From contig NC_044571.1 of the NCBI RefSeq assembly GCF_901933205.1, positions 9,587,420 to 9,651,419 of the forward strand: a DNA stretch of 64,000 bases, read 5' to 3'. This DNA is from Camarhynchus parvulus (taxonomy: Eukaryota; Chordata; Aves; Passeriformes; Thraupidae). Below the pieces are notes generated by a model. It did no database searches and was not told the origin of the DNA. It saw nothing but the letters and a program-made list of their open reading frames with translations. This document shows, one piece after another, positions 1-11,900 of the stretch (positions are counted from its first letter, which is position 1; each line of letters begins with the position of its first letter). Made by a program: the position numbers and the translations under genes.

Positions 1-943
1 TTGTTTTTGTTTTTTTTTGAAAATCAGTTTCACTTCATATTTTCTTCATTTTTTCTCTTTTAAAAGGCCACCATTCCTAGGGGCAGAGATGCTGCTCCTC
101 ACACCCTTCACTGATTTCAGGTTGCACAACGAAATGGAGGTGTTCTGCCTTTAACTCTCTTAGCAGTTTCCCTTCTGCCTTAGTTTTCTATTCTAAAATA
201 TCATTTCAATGCGTTTCAGTTCTGTTAAAGAGCTGTTGTGCTCTGTTACACAAGTGCCTGTGTTTCAGTGACTAAGTGATCCATACATATATCTGCATAT
301 GAGTATGTGTATGTATAAATCCATAGTGCACAAGCATAGAAAGCATATAAAATGCATTTATTACTTTGCATAAAGATACAGGAAAGTTTTAACTGTTTGT
401 ATTTTGGGTTTTTTCCCTGCAAAATTTTAACAAAGCTCGAACAAAATGCGCTTGCAAAGAAATGAACTTCCCAGTTGTAATTTTCACTTCCAGCAGCACT
501 AAATATATGTTTAATATCTTTCCTCCCCAGGCTGGTTCAGCATTCCCAGGGAGGGTTGAAAGATGAGAGTAATGTGCAGAGCAGTGGAGAAATGCCGTGC
601 GAGTGGATAAATCTGCATGACCCTGGACACATTCCAGCTACCACCCTGCAATGTTCTCCAGCAGCTGCTGGCAAAGCTGAATCCTCTGCTCCCTGAAAGT
701 CACCTACCATAATCCTGATTCCACAGCACCCCTTCGTGCAGGCAGTTGCTGGAGTAGCTTATGTGCTGGGCATTCACATGGGACATACCCTGTCCAAGTT
801 GTGTATTCCCATGGCTGTTTGCATGGCAGAAAAGAAACATGTGTGATCCCCAGCCAGGAAGCAGAAAACTTGGAGCAAGGATTGTAAAGTTCAGAGCAGA
901 AAGGATAAAAATTAAGTAGGGTAGTTTTTAAGAAGCAAACAGG

Positions 944-959
944 AAAAAAAAAAAAAAAA
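944..959 (+). repeat. Poly(A) run
   Basis: Sixteen consecutive A residues continue into a further A-rich stretch to about 966. Such a run could be the tail of an old retrocopy. The upstream 400 bp (540-940) are somewhat richer in G and C, but I do not recognise a parent transcript in them. Confidence 0.8.
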
Positions 960-3420
960 GAAAAATTATCCTAAAACGCATCAGCTGCTAGGGCAATAGG
1001 CCAGACACAGAAAAAAACCAGAGAAATTGACAAACAATGAAAATAAAGGAAGTTGCAAGACTGTCATCAATGGAGATCTGTAGGTCAGCTAACTTTGTAG
1101 GAGCCTCAAGTGAAGAAACAGTACAGCAAGTTTATTTTTTGACCCTTCTTATAGGACACTGTTCATTAATTTAAATTAAACCTCCCAAAGTAAGTGCCAT
1201 CCCCTGGTCTATTGCCAGTTTGTCTCACATTAATTGGCTGTGTCGCCTGAGCACTCTCAGGCTTTCTCCTCCTACTATTACCTGTCAATTAGTCCCTCTC
1301 CAGATTCTAATGCAATGGGGTCAATACCTCCCAAAAAACCTGAAAGCCTCCCTCTTACAGATTGTGTGCAAATCTAGCAACATGATTAATTTTGAGATCC
1401 ATTTAAACATTAAGGACAACATAGTGGCCAAAAAAGCCAGCTGGTGGGGCTTGCTTCACACACCACACTTGGGATTTTCCCCATGCTTCCAGTAATTGTG
1501 AATGTTTTTACTTAGAAGATGAAGAATAAAAGAAAGGTATTTCATCCTCTGGCATTTAAAAACATCCACGACTTACAGAAATGAAGAGTTATCTTTTAAA
1601 TAATATTTTCAGTGTGTTTTGGAGGGCTGTGTGCTTTGATTTGGTTTGGTTTGGGGTTTTTTTTTAAACTGTCCAACGCTGCCTTTATTGCCAGTAAGTA
1701 AGGAAAGGAAGATGGACAGGGTTGCCAAGCTACTAACTGGAAGAAACTTGAGACTCCTGAAGAGAGGAGGGAGGTGACCTTGAGGTGCAAAACTATTGCT
1801 TCTGCTGAATGGAGTTTAACAGGCAGAAAATTCTCGTGCTGTAGCAGAATATTTATCTGTCTCTCAAGGTTTTTTTCTTGAAAAGTATTGAGTTGGATAA
1901 TTTACTTGTTTCTTTTTCTGATCATTCACAAAAATATGGTGGAACTAATATATATTGCATTAGGAAAGTAAATTTAAAAAGCTGAAAAGATAGATGATTT
2001 CCAATATTTGTGTGCCAGTTTAGTAAGCTTTTCCTTTCTGCGAAGGTATTTAATGGGATTGTGGATATTTAAAGAACTTGCAGGATTTGAGCTTATGATA
2101 TAACATGAAAGAAATTATAAATATTACAAAAATAATGAAATTTTATGCTTTGAAGTATGAACTGCTCTGCTCAGCTGTCATTTCTTTTCACTTTTTACAA
2201 CTATCAGCCACATTATTTTAAAGAAATTCTTATCTCCTTTTTCAGTATTGTTATCAACCTGCTGTTATCTCTGGACAAAGAACACCTTGTTGAGAGAAAC
2301 ACATTGAGAAATACCTTGATCACTCCTTAGCAGAAGCAGTTATGCCACAGTAAGTGGAACAAATATGGAGAGCTGTAAGCTTAAGGTTTTGGAAACAGAA
2401 AGCATAAAAGATTTGGTTCTTTGCTTTTGTCACAATACTCAGAAAAGCAGAGGAAATATATCTTTAAGTTCCACAGAAACACAGACTATGTCCAGGCAGT
2501 GAGGAATTGCAAAAGAAGTTTTGAGGTAGTTGCACTTTTAATTTATGTGACAACAGGGATTCTGCAACAGCTGGACACAATTTTCAGGCAAATCTTTTAA
2601 AGGCAACACTTTAAGGAGTATGAAAAAGTAGGCTAAACTGTTTTTTACTCAAATTGGTACAGAGTTCTCTTGGAAACTCTAGGGTTTGATCTTCAACAAT
2701 GGATAAACCTTGGTAATTTATTTAGCAGATTGAATAATTTAAAATGGGTTTAAAAATCTCTTCTAACAGTAAATCATATTTGTTTTTATTATATTTTTTT
2801 CTTGTATACATCTTCATTTATCAGAGAGAAAAAAGAAATTACAATAAAGATAGAAAAACTGCAATTGAAGATTAATGTCTTTTTTTCTGTTTGCTGAGGT
2901 CTGACTCATAGCAGCTTTGTTTGACAGACATGCTGTTCTTGTGGAGTGTGATGCCTTTAGGAAACATGAGGAGCTCCACAAACCCATTTATCACATTGGT
3001 CTAAAATGCTCACATTACAAAGGACATTTTTTATGTTCTGCCTTTTCCTAGATTTTTTAGCCAAAGACCAGCACTGTGTAATGTCATCCTGCTGACTATA
3101 TTTCTTAAATGCCTGTTTTCATGCTGTCTCCATAATCCTCTCAAAGAGAAGAAATTATTTCCAAATGTTACTCTGGAAATTTTCCTTTTAAGCTTTGAAT
3201 GACTTTCCACTGGTATCTAGCTAACATTTGCACTGAATATCCAAGCATGAGGAATCCTCCAGGTAGAGAAGATGCTTGTAGGAACCACAAGTGACTGCGG
3301 TTCATTACTGTGGACAAAACTGTCCCTAGTAAATCTGAAGAAATGAAGGATTCTCAAAGACTTTTTCTTTTTGTCAGAATAAAGATTAACATTGTACTAT
3401 AGACCCTAAACTGATACTTC

Positions 3421-3468
3421 AGTAATGGGGTGGATGAAAGAACCAGTAATGGTGTGGATGAAAGAACC
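3421..3468 (+). repeat. 24-bp tandem duplication
   Basis: Two adjacent 24-bp copies (3421-3444 and 3445-3468) differ at one position (GGGG versus GGTG near the start). A third, partial copy begins at 3469 with AGTAATG. It looks like a local slippage duplication and has no evident function. Confidence 0.9.
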
Positions 3469-6004
3469 AGTAATGTTGTATTAATATGTTGATTTTATTG
3501 CTGTCAAATTATTTGAGAATTTTTTTTCTCTCCTGCTTTATTTAAGGTGATCCTTTTACGCACTTTGTTTCATTCTTCAGCTCAAGCAGGTAGATTTCTT
3601 TACTAATTTTCAATGCTGCATTTTCCCTGAAGATTTAATTCACAGGATTAAGACTGAATCATTCTTTTACACTACCACTTGCTAGTGAAACAACAGTGGA
3701 AAACATGGAGCAATTGGGTGAATGTCATATTTTGGATTACATTTAGTTCTTTAATAGTCTACAATATTCAAGAGGTCACACTGGATGAGCACACATTCTG
3801 GTCACCTTCCCATAAACCCATAAACATCCACTGTTGGGAGGTTTTGCTTCAATGAGCACCATTTTATTTTTATTATTTCACCTGTCAGAAAGTCAGGCAT
3901 GGTTGTCACAGCTGGTAAAGTGCCAACCACCCCTAGGCTAACTAGGTCCAGAAAACTCACATTTTAAATGCTTTAAATTACCTATTCTTTGTTAGTTATG
4001 CTTTGTGAAGGGAAGGCAAAGGAACTTTGCAGATAGGTAGGGCAAAATATCAAATAAATGCTAGCAAGAAACCCAGAAAACCATGTTTTTGCAATCATGC
4101 CCTTTGCTGTTATTGGTCTAAGAAAGGCCAAGTTTGATAAGATTTTGTCTTACCTCTGTTCTCTGGGGAAAAGAAACACTGTCAGGTTAGCCCTGCTCTC
4201 ATAAGGGGACATTTTACTCAGCAAGTAGCAAATGATTCACTCCTCTAAACTGGAGCTGAGTTTATAAGTATAACATGTTTTCCCGGAGAGGCTCTGTCTA
4301 AACTTTTCCACACCAAGAGCAGAAGGCAGAGATTCTCTTTCAGTAACTCTGCATGGTGACAGCTCCCCAAACAGTGGCCTCTTTCCCATGCACCACCCTG
4401 GCCTCATGAGTATTCAGTTTCAGCTGCTGTTTCAGCACTCTGTTCAGCATTTCTTCCAGTTATTATTCAGTTCAGTTGAGTTCAGCATTTGTCCTTGATT
4501 CACAACTCAATCTCTTAGGTAGTCTCATAGGATACCCTTAGGTAAGAGATTTATTGAGTTACTTTATGATAAAATAGGTGTCTGTGAATAGATAAAAAGA
4601 TAAATATATAGATAGATATGGATATTAATAGATATGCACCAGCTTGCCTTGTACAATTCTATAAATACTTAGGGGAAATAAGAGATAATTAAATATACCA
4701 TCATGTCATGTCTGGTATTCCAGGAAAATATTTCAACCAGGAGCAATCTTCCTAGATCTCTTATTCAAATAAAAATCAACAAATTACAGTAAGCACACTG
4801 TCAGAAAAGCTCTTTCCTCTGATGTTATAAGGTGATTCCACATGATAGCAGTCAGGACAATTCCATTAGTGGAGCTAAATTTGTTTATGTGTTGAATATA
4901 TTTTGGGATGTCTGTTCTAATTACAATGGGAAAGGCTTGATACCCAATCCAACAGCTGCTAAAAATGTGTTATGAACTCCAGCCTTGAACCTTGGTGTGA
5001 TTTTATGTCCCATGCTACTGCCAATGTCTGTCCCCTCTTCACTGAGGATGTAATCTTAGCTCAGATCCCCAGCTCCTGGCTGGATAATTGTGTGAAATTA
5101 CTGCTCAGGAAGGTGATGGAGGGGCAATATCTCTAAAATGCCATTCTGCCAGAGAACTGCTTGGCCTGAAGCTGGAACTGAGAAGAGAACAGTTCTAAAA
5201 GGGAGGTCTCATCTTTTTCATGGGATGCCTGAATGCAGTGTTTGACAGCGCAGGAAAAGGGAGCGAGGCTGGGTTGGCAGAACAAGTTGTGTTGTTATTT
5301 AGGGGGAAGCTGCAGCACTCATTATTCACTTAGGAGCAAACTATTCCAAATACTCTGGGAAAAACCGCAGGTTTTCTTCCATTCTTTGTCTGTATAAAAC
5401 AGGCCAAACACAAACACACTAAAGGGAATAGAGTCTGCACTCTTCAGCTAAAACACTGAATGCTTTCTGGTGTTTTATTTCAACAAGTTTTATCCATTAT
5501 TAGTAAATTTCTTCCAATTCTTCATTAGCTTCTTTCTGTTGACTTGCAGAACAATTCTTCATAGTTAAATTGCACAAAGAGAACCTGTTCCACTGCTTTT
5601 AGGGTCAGGATGAAATAATCTGAACAGCAGGAGCAGTGACACTTCTATTAGCAATGCTGGCAACTTCTGTGGAATGGAAACACTGCTAGAGCCAAAGAGC
5701 TCACTGGCACTGAAATGTCTCTCGTGAGGGGGAAGTGAGGAGTCCTTGGTGCGGTTCTGTAGATTAGTGTGACAGACAACAAAATGAGTAACCAAGTTGG
5801 GAAGCTGTAAACACAGTGCAAAGCTTTTCCAGGCCATGGTTCTGTGTTGAAAGAACCTTTCTCAACAAGAACAGCAAGAGTTTGTTAAGCAATGTAGGTA
5901 CCATTTGCTGCTCTCAGTACATTCATTAAAGAAACTCTGCCTTTTTGTTAGCTTTTCAGATTAATTTCTCTTTTAAAACTGTGTTCCTGTAGATGTGCTC
6001 TTAT

Positions 6005-6028
6005 TTTTGTTTTGTTTTGTTTTGTTTT
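6005..6028 (+). repeat. (TTTTG)n simple repeat
   Basis: Four TTTTG units are followed by TTTT. This belongs to a recurring class of G/T (or A/C) strand-asymmetric tracts in this window; others lie near 18385, 21530, 55181 and 59971. Confidence 0.9.
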
Positions 6029-6469
6029 CCTTTTCAAGAGTTGCAGAATTTCTTGGTTTCTTTTGTTCTGTTGTTGTTTCCCTCGTTGCTGTAGGAATGA
6101 ACCCAATTTCTGGGGCAACTTCTCAGTAACACATCTGGTTCAGAGATTTTACTTGAGGAGTAAATTAATTTTCAAGATGTCTTTTCATTTTGAGGAAATG
6201 CAGTTATGAACACTGGTCTCATGAAATAGAATTTATGTGCAGTAATCTGCATAAATACTCCCAAACTGTATCTCTTCCATAATTAATATGTTGACATTTT
6301 AGGAGGAAGGAAGGACTATCTGTAAAGTCACAGTCAGTGAAAACAATTGAAGTTCTATTCCCAGCTCCTACTCCTGATTCTCATTGTGATCTCAATCTTT
6401 TGCCTCTAATATTTAAGTGAATGATTAAATAATTTTTTAATTCTCTACTGTTGGATGTTAATGGTCCTA

Positions 6470-6488
6470 TTTTTTTTTTTTTTTTTTT
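6470..6488 (+). repeat. Poly(T) run of 19
   Basis: Nineteen T residues are followed by GTTTTTGTTG. It could be the tail of a minus-strand retrocopy, but no parent sequence is recognisable on the right-hand side. A second T run (15 residues) lies at 6985-6999. Confidence 0.85.
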
Positions 6489-8625
6489 GTTTTTGTTGCC
6501 TATTCAGTATAGTTCTTCTCAGTGACAATGAAGAGTTTTAAAACATTATTGTTCCTCTGGAAAGATGAATTAACATTAAAAATTATTTCCTTCAGGTCCT
6601 CTTCTGAATTCTGCGCTCAGTTCTGAAACAAATGTTTAAATGTGGGCTGCAGCAGTATGATTTTGAATAGGAATTCCATCTTTGAATAGACATTTAAAAG
6701 TTGTGTCCTTTGCTTCCATAGGAAGGAGCAGTTGGTAGGGAGCAGGAATGCACAAAGTCGTTGCTCTGGAACAGTGAGGAGTGTTAATTGTTGGCAAGCT
6801 GAGGCCTTAAAAACACTCAATAAAACTTTTTTACAAATTCTAATTAGTCTTTGCTTTAGTTGACTAATTTCACCTTTCAGCAGTAGATCAAAATCTGCCA
6901 AATAAGTTACCAAATAAGTCATGATGTTCATCTATTTGTTAAATTATGTAAGACAATGAAAATATTTAAGAGAGAGCAGTGGGCTTTTTTTTTTTTTTTA
7001 GTAAGCCTACTAAATGGGATAGGAGCTAGGTAGAAAATGGAAATCTAGATAATATTTACTGTAGAAATTCAGTTGTACAAGTAAAAGTGTATTTGTTTCT
7101 GAAAATTACTTACAGAGAAGATTTTTTTATACCTCACTGTGAGCTGGAACACAGAATACAGTATAAAGTACAGAATTGTATTATGATTGATTTTTTCCAT
7201 ACAGGATACCACTTAACAATTTTAGAGTTCAAAGCTGCTGGAATAAAATATCTACATTTAGCAAAAAGAAACTTCAGCTACATAAATGTCCAGAAGTATT
7301 TTCAAAAATGATTGATGTTCCTCAGGGAAATATATTTTGTAATTGTGGATACTGTTCATCCTTCTGTTGATGTCTGCTTTACCGTACTTGATGGACTTTT
7401 GGGCTGTTATGAGTTTTCAGAAAATCTAGAAGAAAATGAAGATTCCTTTCCCCTGCAAGAGGTTTTGTTTGTTCTTTGTAATCACAGGACTAAAGCACCT
7501 GGAGTTTTTGAGATGATCAATACTTTGAAAACTCTGTACTGTTTTATCACCTGTGCTGAGACTCATGAAAAATTAACACTTTTTATCAGCACCTGCACCA
7601 AATCAATAGTTAAGGTAATTAATTCTTGCTACTTGACAGATCATTTTATTGCACAGGTAAAATTTGGGGACTACATGGGGTTATAAGGGCTTATTCTTAG
7701 TGAGCTGAGAATTGCAGGTAATAACAGTGCTTGTGTGGAAGGGATTCAGATTACACTTGTGCTCTGGGATGAATTGAGCTGGGAAGTCCAAAGGGTTCCA
7801 TGTGACTTAATTCACTGTGAGAGGGCACAGCTATCCCAAACAGATCCTATTTGTGATATATAAAAATTTTTTTTACAGATAAATATTTATCAAGGAAACA
7901 ATACTCCATACATTAAAATAGTGTGATTAGAAGAAATTTTTGTGGCTAAACATTGGGTCCTATAGGCAGGAATTTTGAGGTTGGGCCCTGATTTTAGACT
8001 TGATGTTTTATTTCTTCCTCTAGAGAATGGTGATATGAAAACTTCTTGTCACATATTTCAGTAACTGATCAGAGCTCTACTCAGCACTTAGCAATGTAAG
8101 GCTTTCATCTGTGTTACGTCTTACAGGCATTATTAACATAACACTTGGGTTTAGCTGTCTTTCTTACCCTTGAAGGAGATCAAATGGTTTGCTATGTGCC
8201 TATCACTTACAAAGAGCTATTTTGAAAGTAAACTTGAGTGTGGGAAATTCTGCTTCATGTTCCGAAAAGTACATCCCAGCAACTTTGGTCAAGAGATGTC
8301 GGAACCCAGGACATTCCTCTGAATGCCCTGGAGGACTTGAGACCCTGGCAGGGACTCAGAGACCTTGGCATGGAGTCAAAAACACCTGTGCCTTTGATTT
8401 TAACCCATGGAAACAATTACCAACTTTATGTGAGGAGTTACAAGCCACAAGGGTTTGAGTAGAATGATAGTGAATTTATCACCAGGTGAAAATGTAGAAT
8501 TTTGAGGTTTTAGAATGGGGGTTCAAGAGGCAAGATGGAGGAATCTGGGCATGTTCTGTCTTTCTCCTTCTTGTCCTCCATCTTCTGCTGTGATAATGAC
8601 ACTTCTGGATTGGTTTAAAGTAGAG

Positions 8626-8680
8626 ACAGACTGTCTAACATAGGTGATAGGTATTGGAAAATTATTGTAAATAAAGTACA
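8626..8680 (+). promoter_or_regulatory. Perfectly conserved U3 block of LTR A1
   Basis: This 55-bp stretch is identical to 62338-62392 in LTR A2, although the two LTRs otherwise differ every 7-10 bases by eye. It ends 12 bp before the TATA box, the place expected for the proximal U3 promoter/enhancer. A regulatory role is inferred from position only. Confidence 0.45.
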
Positions 8681-8692
8681 CGTAGGTTTTAG

Positions 8693-8700
8693 TATAAAAA
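8693..8700 (+). promoter_or_regulatory. LTR A1 TATA box
   Basis: TATAAAAA lies about two thirds of the way into the LTR and is conserved in copy A2 (62405). It is upstream of an AATAAA poly(A) signal, as expected for the U3/R junction. Present-day activity is unknown. Confidence 0.6.
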
Positions 8701-8793
8701 GATAACACCACCCCAAGGGCAGTCAGTGTGCCACAAACCAACCTGCTGGACAGATCTCAGCAGGTCAGAGAAAGAATGTAATAGATAAGAGAA

Positions 8794-8799
8794 AATAAA
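8794..8799 (+). terminator. LTR A1 poly(A) signal
   Basis: AATAAA lies about 100 bp downstream of the TATA box and 110 bp before the LTR end. The equivalent site in copy A2 reads AACAAA and is presumably lost. Another AATAAA at 8670-8675 lies upstream of the TATA box and is less likely to be the functional signal. Confidence 0.5.
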
Positions 8800-8915
8800 C
8801 AACCTTGAAAACCAGAGCTGTGGAATCTCAGCTTCTTCTTCGAGTGTGGGGCTGGGAAAAATGACTCTTTAATACCTCGGGAGCCATTTCAGCAACACAA
8901 AACCTGAGAAAGAGA

Positions 8916-11900
8916 CACCCTAAAGTTCTCAAAATGAAGTGCAGATATTCCCACAGTACTGGGGAATCCTACATACAAAAAGAAAATAGCCAGATATCCA
9001 CATCATGTTGTCCTTACATACACTGTCTCCAGCCTGCAGTAGGAGTTCAGTGGAATTTATTTTAATTGTTGTCTTACTTTTGTTTTATTTAGTCTTTTAG
9101 GACCAGAGAAAGGGAGGTAGTGGCAGCACTCTCTTTGTACAAAACTATGAATTTATATGTGATCTGAAGCAATGGTCATGACAGTGATGGTAAAAAAAAT
9201 CCTTATGTACTAAAAATTGGCGACAGAGGAGAGAAAGGACTTTTTGTGTCAAGAATCAGTGAAAGGAAAAAAGATGCAAGAAATAGGAAATCAAAAGTCA
9301 AAGCTGAGGTTTTAATACACCAATGAGACCTCTGACTTGATTTAAAAGCTCAAGAGCAAGCACAGAGCCAGTGGTTGCTTAATTCTAAGAGGGCTTTTAA
9401 GGTGAAGGCAAGAGGGAATTACATTAACAGACTCACTCCTTTTAAGAGCATGAACAGAGGATGTTATGGTGTGGTGCACATATGGCGCATATCTAAGCAG
9501 TCTGTAGTCTTTTAGGATGGTTCTCATAACTTTAAAATACTTTGCCTAGCTTCCACTTAAGAATTTTCTTATGTAGACAAAGAAAACCCCTTTTCTTCAC
9601 TGACAAAGATAAATCACTTTCCTCATGTAAGGATATTGCAATTTGTTTTTAATGTATAAATGCCCCTGAAGTTTAATTTCTCTGCACACAAGGAACATTC
9701 CTATTCATTCAAGGCAGCATGGGATTTGTTTCAGTAGACTTGGGATCTACTCTAAGTACTGCCAGAGGCTTGTTAAATGACTTTAGGGAAATCACCTTGC
9801 AGTCATTCTTCTTATGTCTAAAGCTGTGACTGAGACCTTCTGTGTGATGCAAGTAATGTTATATTAACACACACCCTTGTCCAATCAGGGTGACAAAATT
9901 AGGTTTTGGATATATTTTATATGACTGTTTCCTGTCTTAAAAGGCAATTTTAATGTTAGCAGACCAAAAAGTTGACTTTCCAAGCAAAATGACTAACCAT
10001 GACATCATGCTATACATTAACAAATATGTCCCTTGAATACTTTGTCATTAATATAAGGGAAAAGTTGTTTGTATAATCCCATGCTTAATATATTTTGCAT
10101 TTCGAAAATACTAAAAAATATTTATTATGCCCAATTAAAAATAGAGTAATTGCTAATGACCACAAAGATGAGGAATTATATTCTCCAAAGAAAACCTTCA
10201 GTAGCTGGTTTATTTTAATCATTTTATAAGCTATGGAATGTATTTCTAGAGAAAACAGATGCTGAGAGTAACTAAGAAGTACATAAAATGCTATATAATA
10301 TAGGAGTAAAGTATTAAAAATATCATCATTTTAGCAAGCAATAAACCTCAATCCAGATTTAGAAATTATCAGAAGGTCACAGTGAAAGTAAAAAAGAGAG
10401 GATTGGGCTGTGTTTACTTTTAAAGATATTTTTTATAGGTGAACATTATTAGTTCTTATTGATGCTTCCATTATTTTTCATTGCTATATAATTTCTTCCT
10501 GAAATTTCTATTTCCCCTAATCATTAGAAAGGTGTTTGTGTTTCAGTTCCATGAAGCAGTCTGTGCATCCCTGTTTCTCACACTTAGAGAAGGACACTCA
10601 CACTTAGTCATGGACACCTATTGGTGTCAGCAGTGTTCAGGTACTTTTTGTGCTAAGGAAGACACAGAAAGTAAAATCCCACGGTGATCCCTAATGGTAC
10701 TCTAATAATTATTAAAGAGTTGCACTAGGAAATCAAGCAACTGTTGACATGTTTTGTGCTACAAAAGTATGGAAAAGGTGGCAGTGATGCCAAGTGGATG
10801 CAAAAGAAGATACTCTATTGACAGATTTTTGAGGAAGATGCACTTAATTTTGTGCTGCACAAAAGATTCCAGGGTTTCAGGCAAAGATTTTCAAGACCAG
10901 ACATATTTCTCATCATACCTTAATAAAAAAATGACTGCTAATCTTGGAATAATAGTTGCTAATACAGCTAGTGAAGAATCTTGGTTATATCAAGCCATAG
11001 ATTTTTGACTCAAATCCATTTGAAAATGCCTGTGCTCTATTTACAATAATCCAGTAATCTTTATTCACTTCAGTTCCTTATTCTCCCACAACTCCCTATT
11101 TCTGGAAGGATTCCAACAGTTAAAAAAATACTACAGATTTATTTAAAAGCCATTTCCCAAAATGTGATGCAGTAATAGAAGGAATTTAATGAGGACCATC
11201 ATTATGTGTTCAATTGAAAGCTTTCTCACTGATCTTGTCGCAAAAAAAGAATCTTCTCCTCATTACTGGTGTCTTTCTGACTCAGCCAGGCTTTCATGTA
11301 AAAATAACACTAAGCTCACAAACTTGTGGTGGAATGGCAGCTATATTAGACACAGTTTTATTACCACTTACCAGTTATTTTTAGAAACCACAGTTCAGCT
11401 TTTGAGTGGCAGAGTAGCAAAGAGAAAAAATTGTTCATATCTGGAATTTCTCTGAGGACACAGAGAAGTACCAACACTTAGGGGAGATGGAAACGAAGGC
11501 TTCAAATGACAGCTAGTGTTAACCAAGGAGTATATAAAACATCTCTATTGGTTTTTTGACTGAAACCTCTCAATTTGGCATTATTTTAATTTTTGAAGTA
11601 CTGATAAAGAAATTTCTTGATGTAAAAAGTTGCAAAAACTCTGTCAATTACTGAGGATCATGACAGCTCAGAACAGTGATAGACGTGCTTGCCACTGCAC
11701 ACTCCAGAGTATGTGTTTTTAAAAAAAATACATATATATTTTTAATGAAAATTTTTAATCTTGCTTCATCCAAAATGCTATGGTATTGTACACAGAAGCT
11801 TTGTTATGCCCTTTCAGACACAGCAAAAGTAAAAGGCAACATTCTTGTTAAGGAATCCTATGGAAACTCTTCTATTACTTTCCAGTCCTAAGATCTTTTC

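Larger units (their letters stand above)
1..8290. other. Single-copy AT-rich DNA, no recognised gene
   Basis: No exon, RNA gene or known interspersed repeat can be supported here. The stretch holds several homopolymer runs, a 24-bp tandem duplication at 3421 and a TTTTG repeat at 6005, listed separately. All frames are frequently closed. The one unusually open stretch, 7087-7686 on the plus strand, has a single internal stop but no recognisable domain and no ATG at its second segment. I infer intergenic or intronic DNA. Confidence 0.7.
8297..8909 (+). mobile_element. Solo LTR A1 (ERVK-like, family A)
   Basis: A 613-bp long terminal repeat of an old endogenous retrovirus, with no internal viral sequence attached. 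The boundaries are fixed in two ways: similarity to a second copy at 62015-62615 begins and ends here, and the element is flanked by a perfect 6-bp duplication AAGAGA (8291-8296 and 8910-8915). It starts TGTCGGAACCC and ends ACCTGAGA, so the 3' terminus is GA rather than the usual CA. A TATA box (8693) followed about 100 bp later by AATAAA (8794) gives the U3-R-U5 order and the plus-strand orientation. Six-base duplications are typical of class II (ERVK/alpha-beta-like) elements, which is why I place it there. The family name is not known to me. Small open frames inside it are accidental. Confidence 0.88.

Noticed and set aside
7980..8000. Similarity of TTGGGCCCTGATTTTAG to a stretch near 50427
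   Set aside because: The match is under 20 bases with an indel and no extended similarity around it, so it is likely coincidence.
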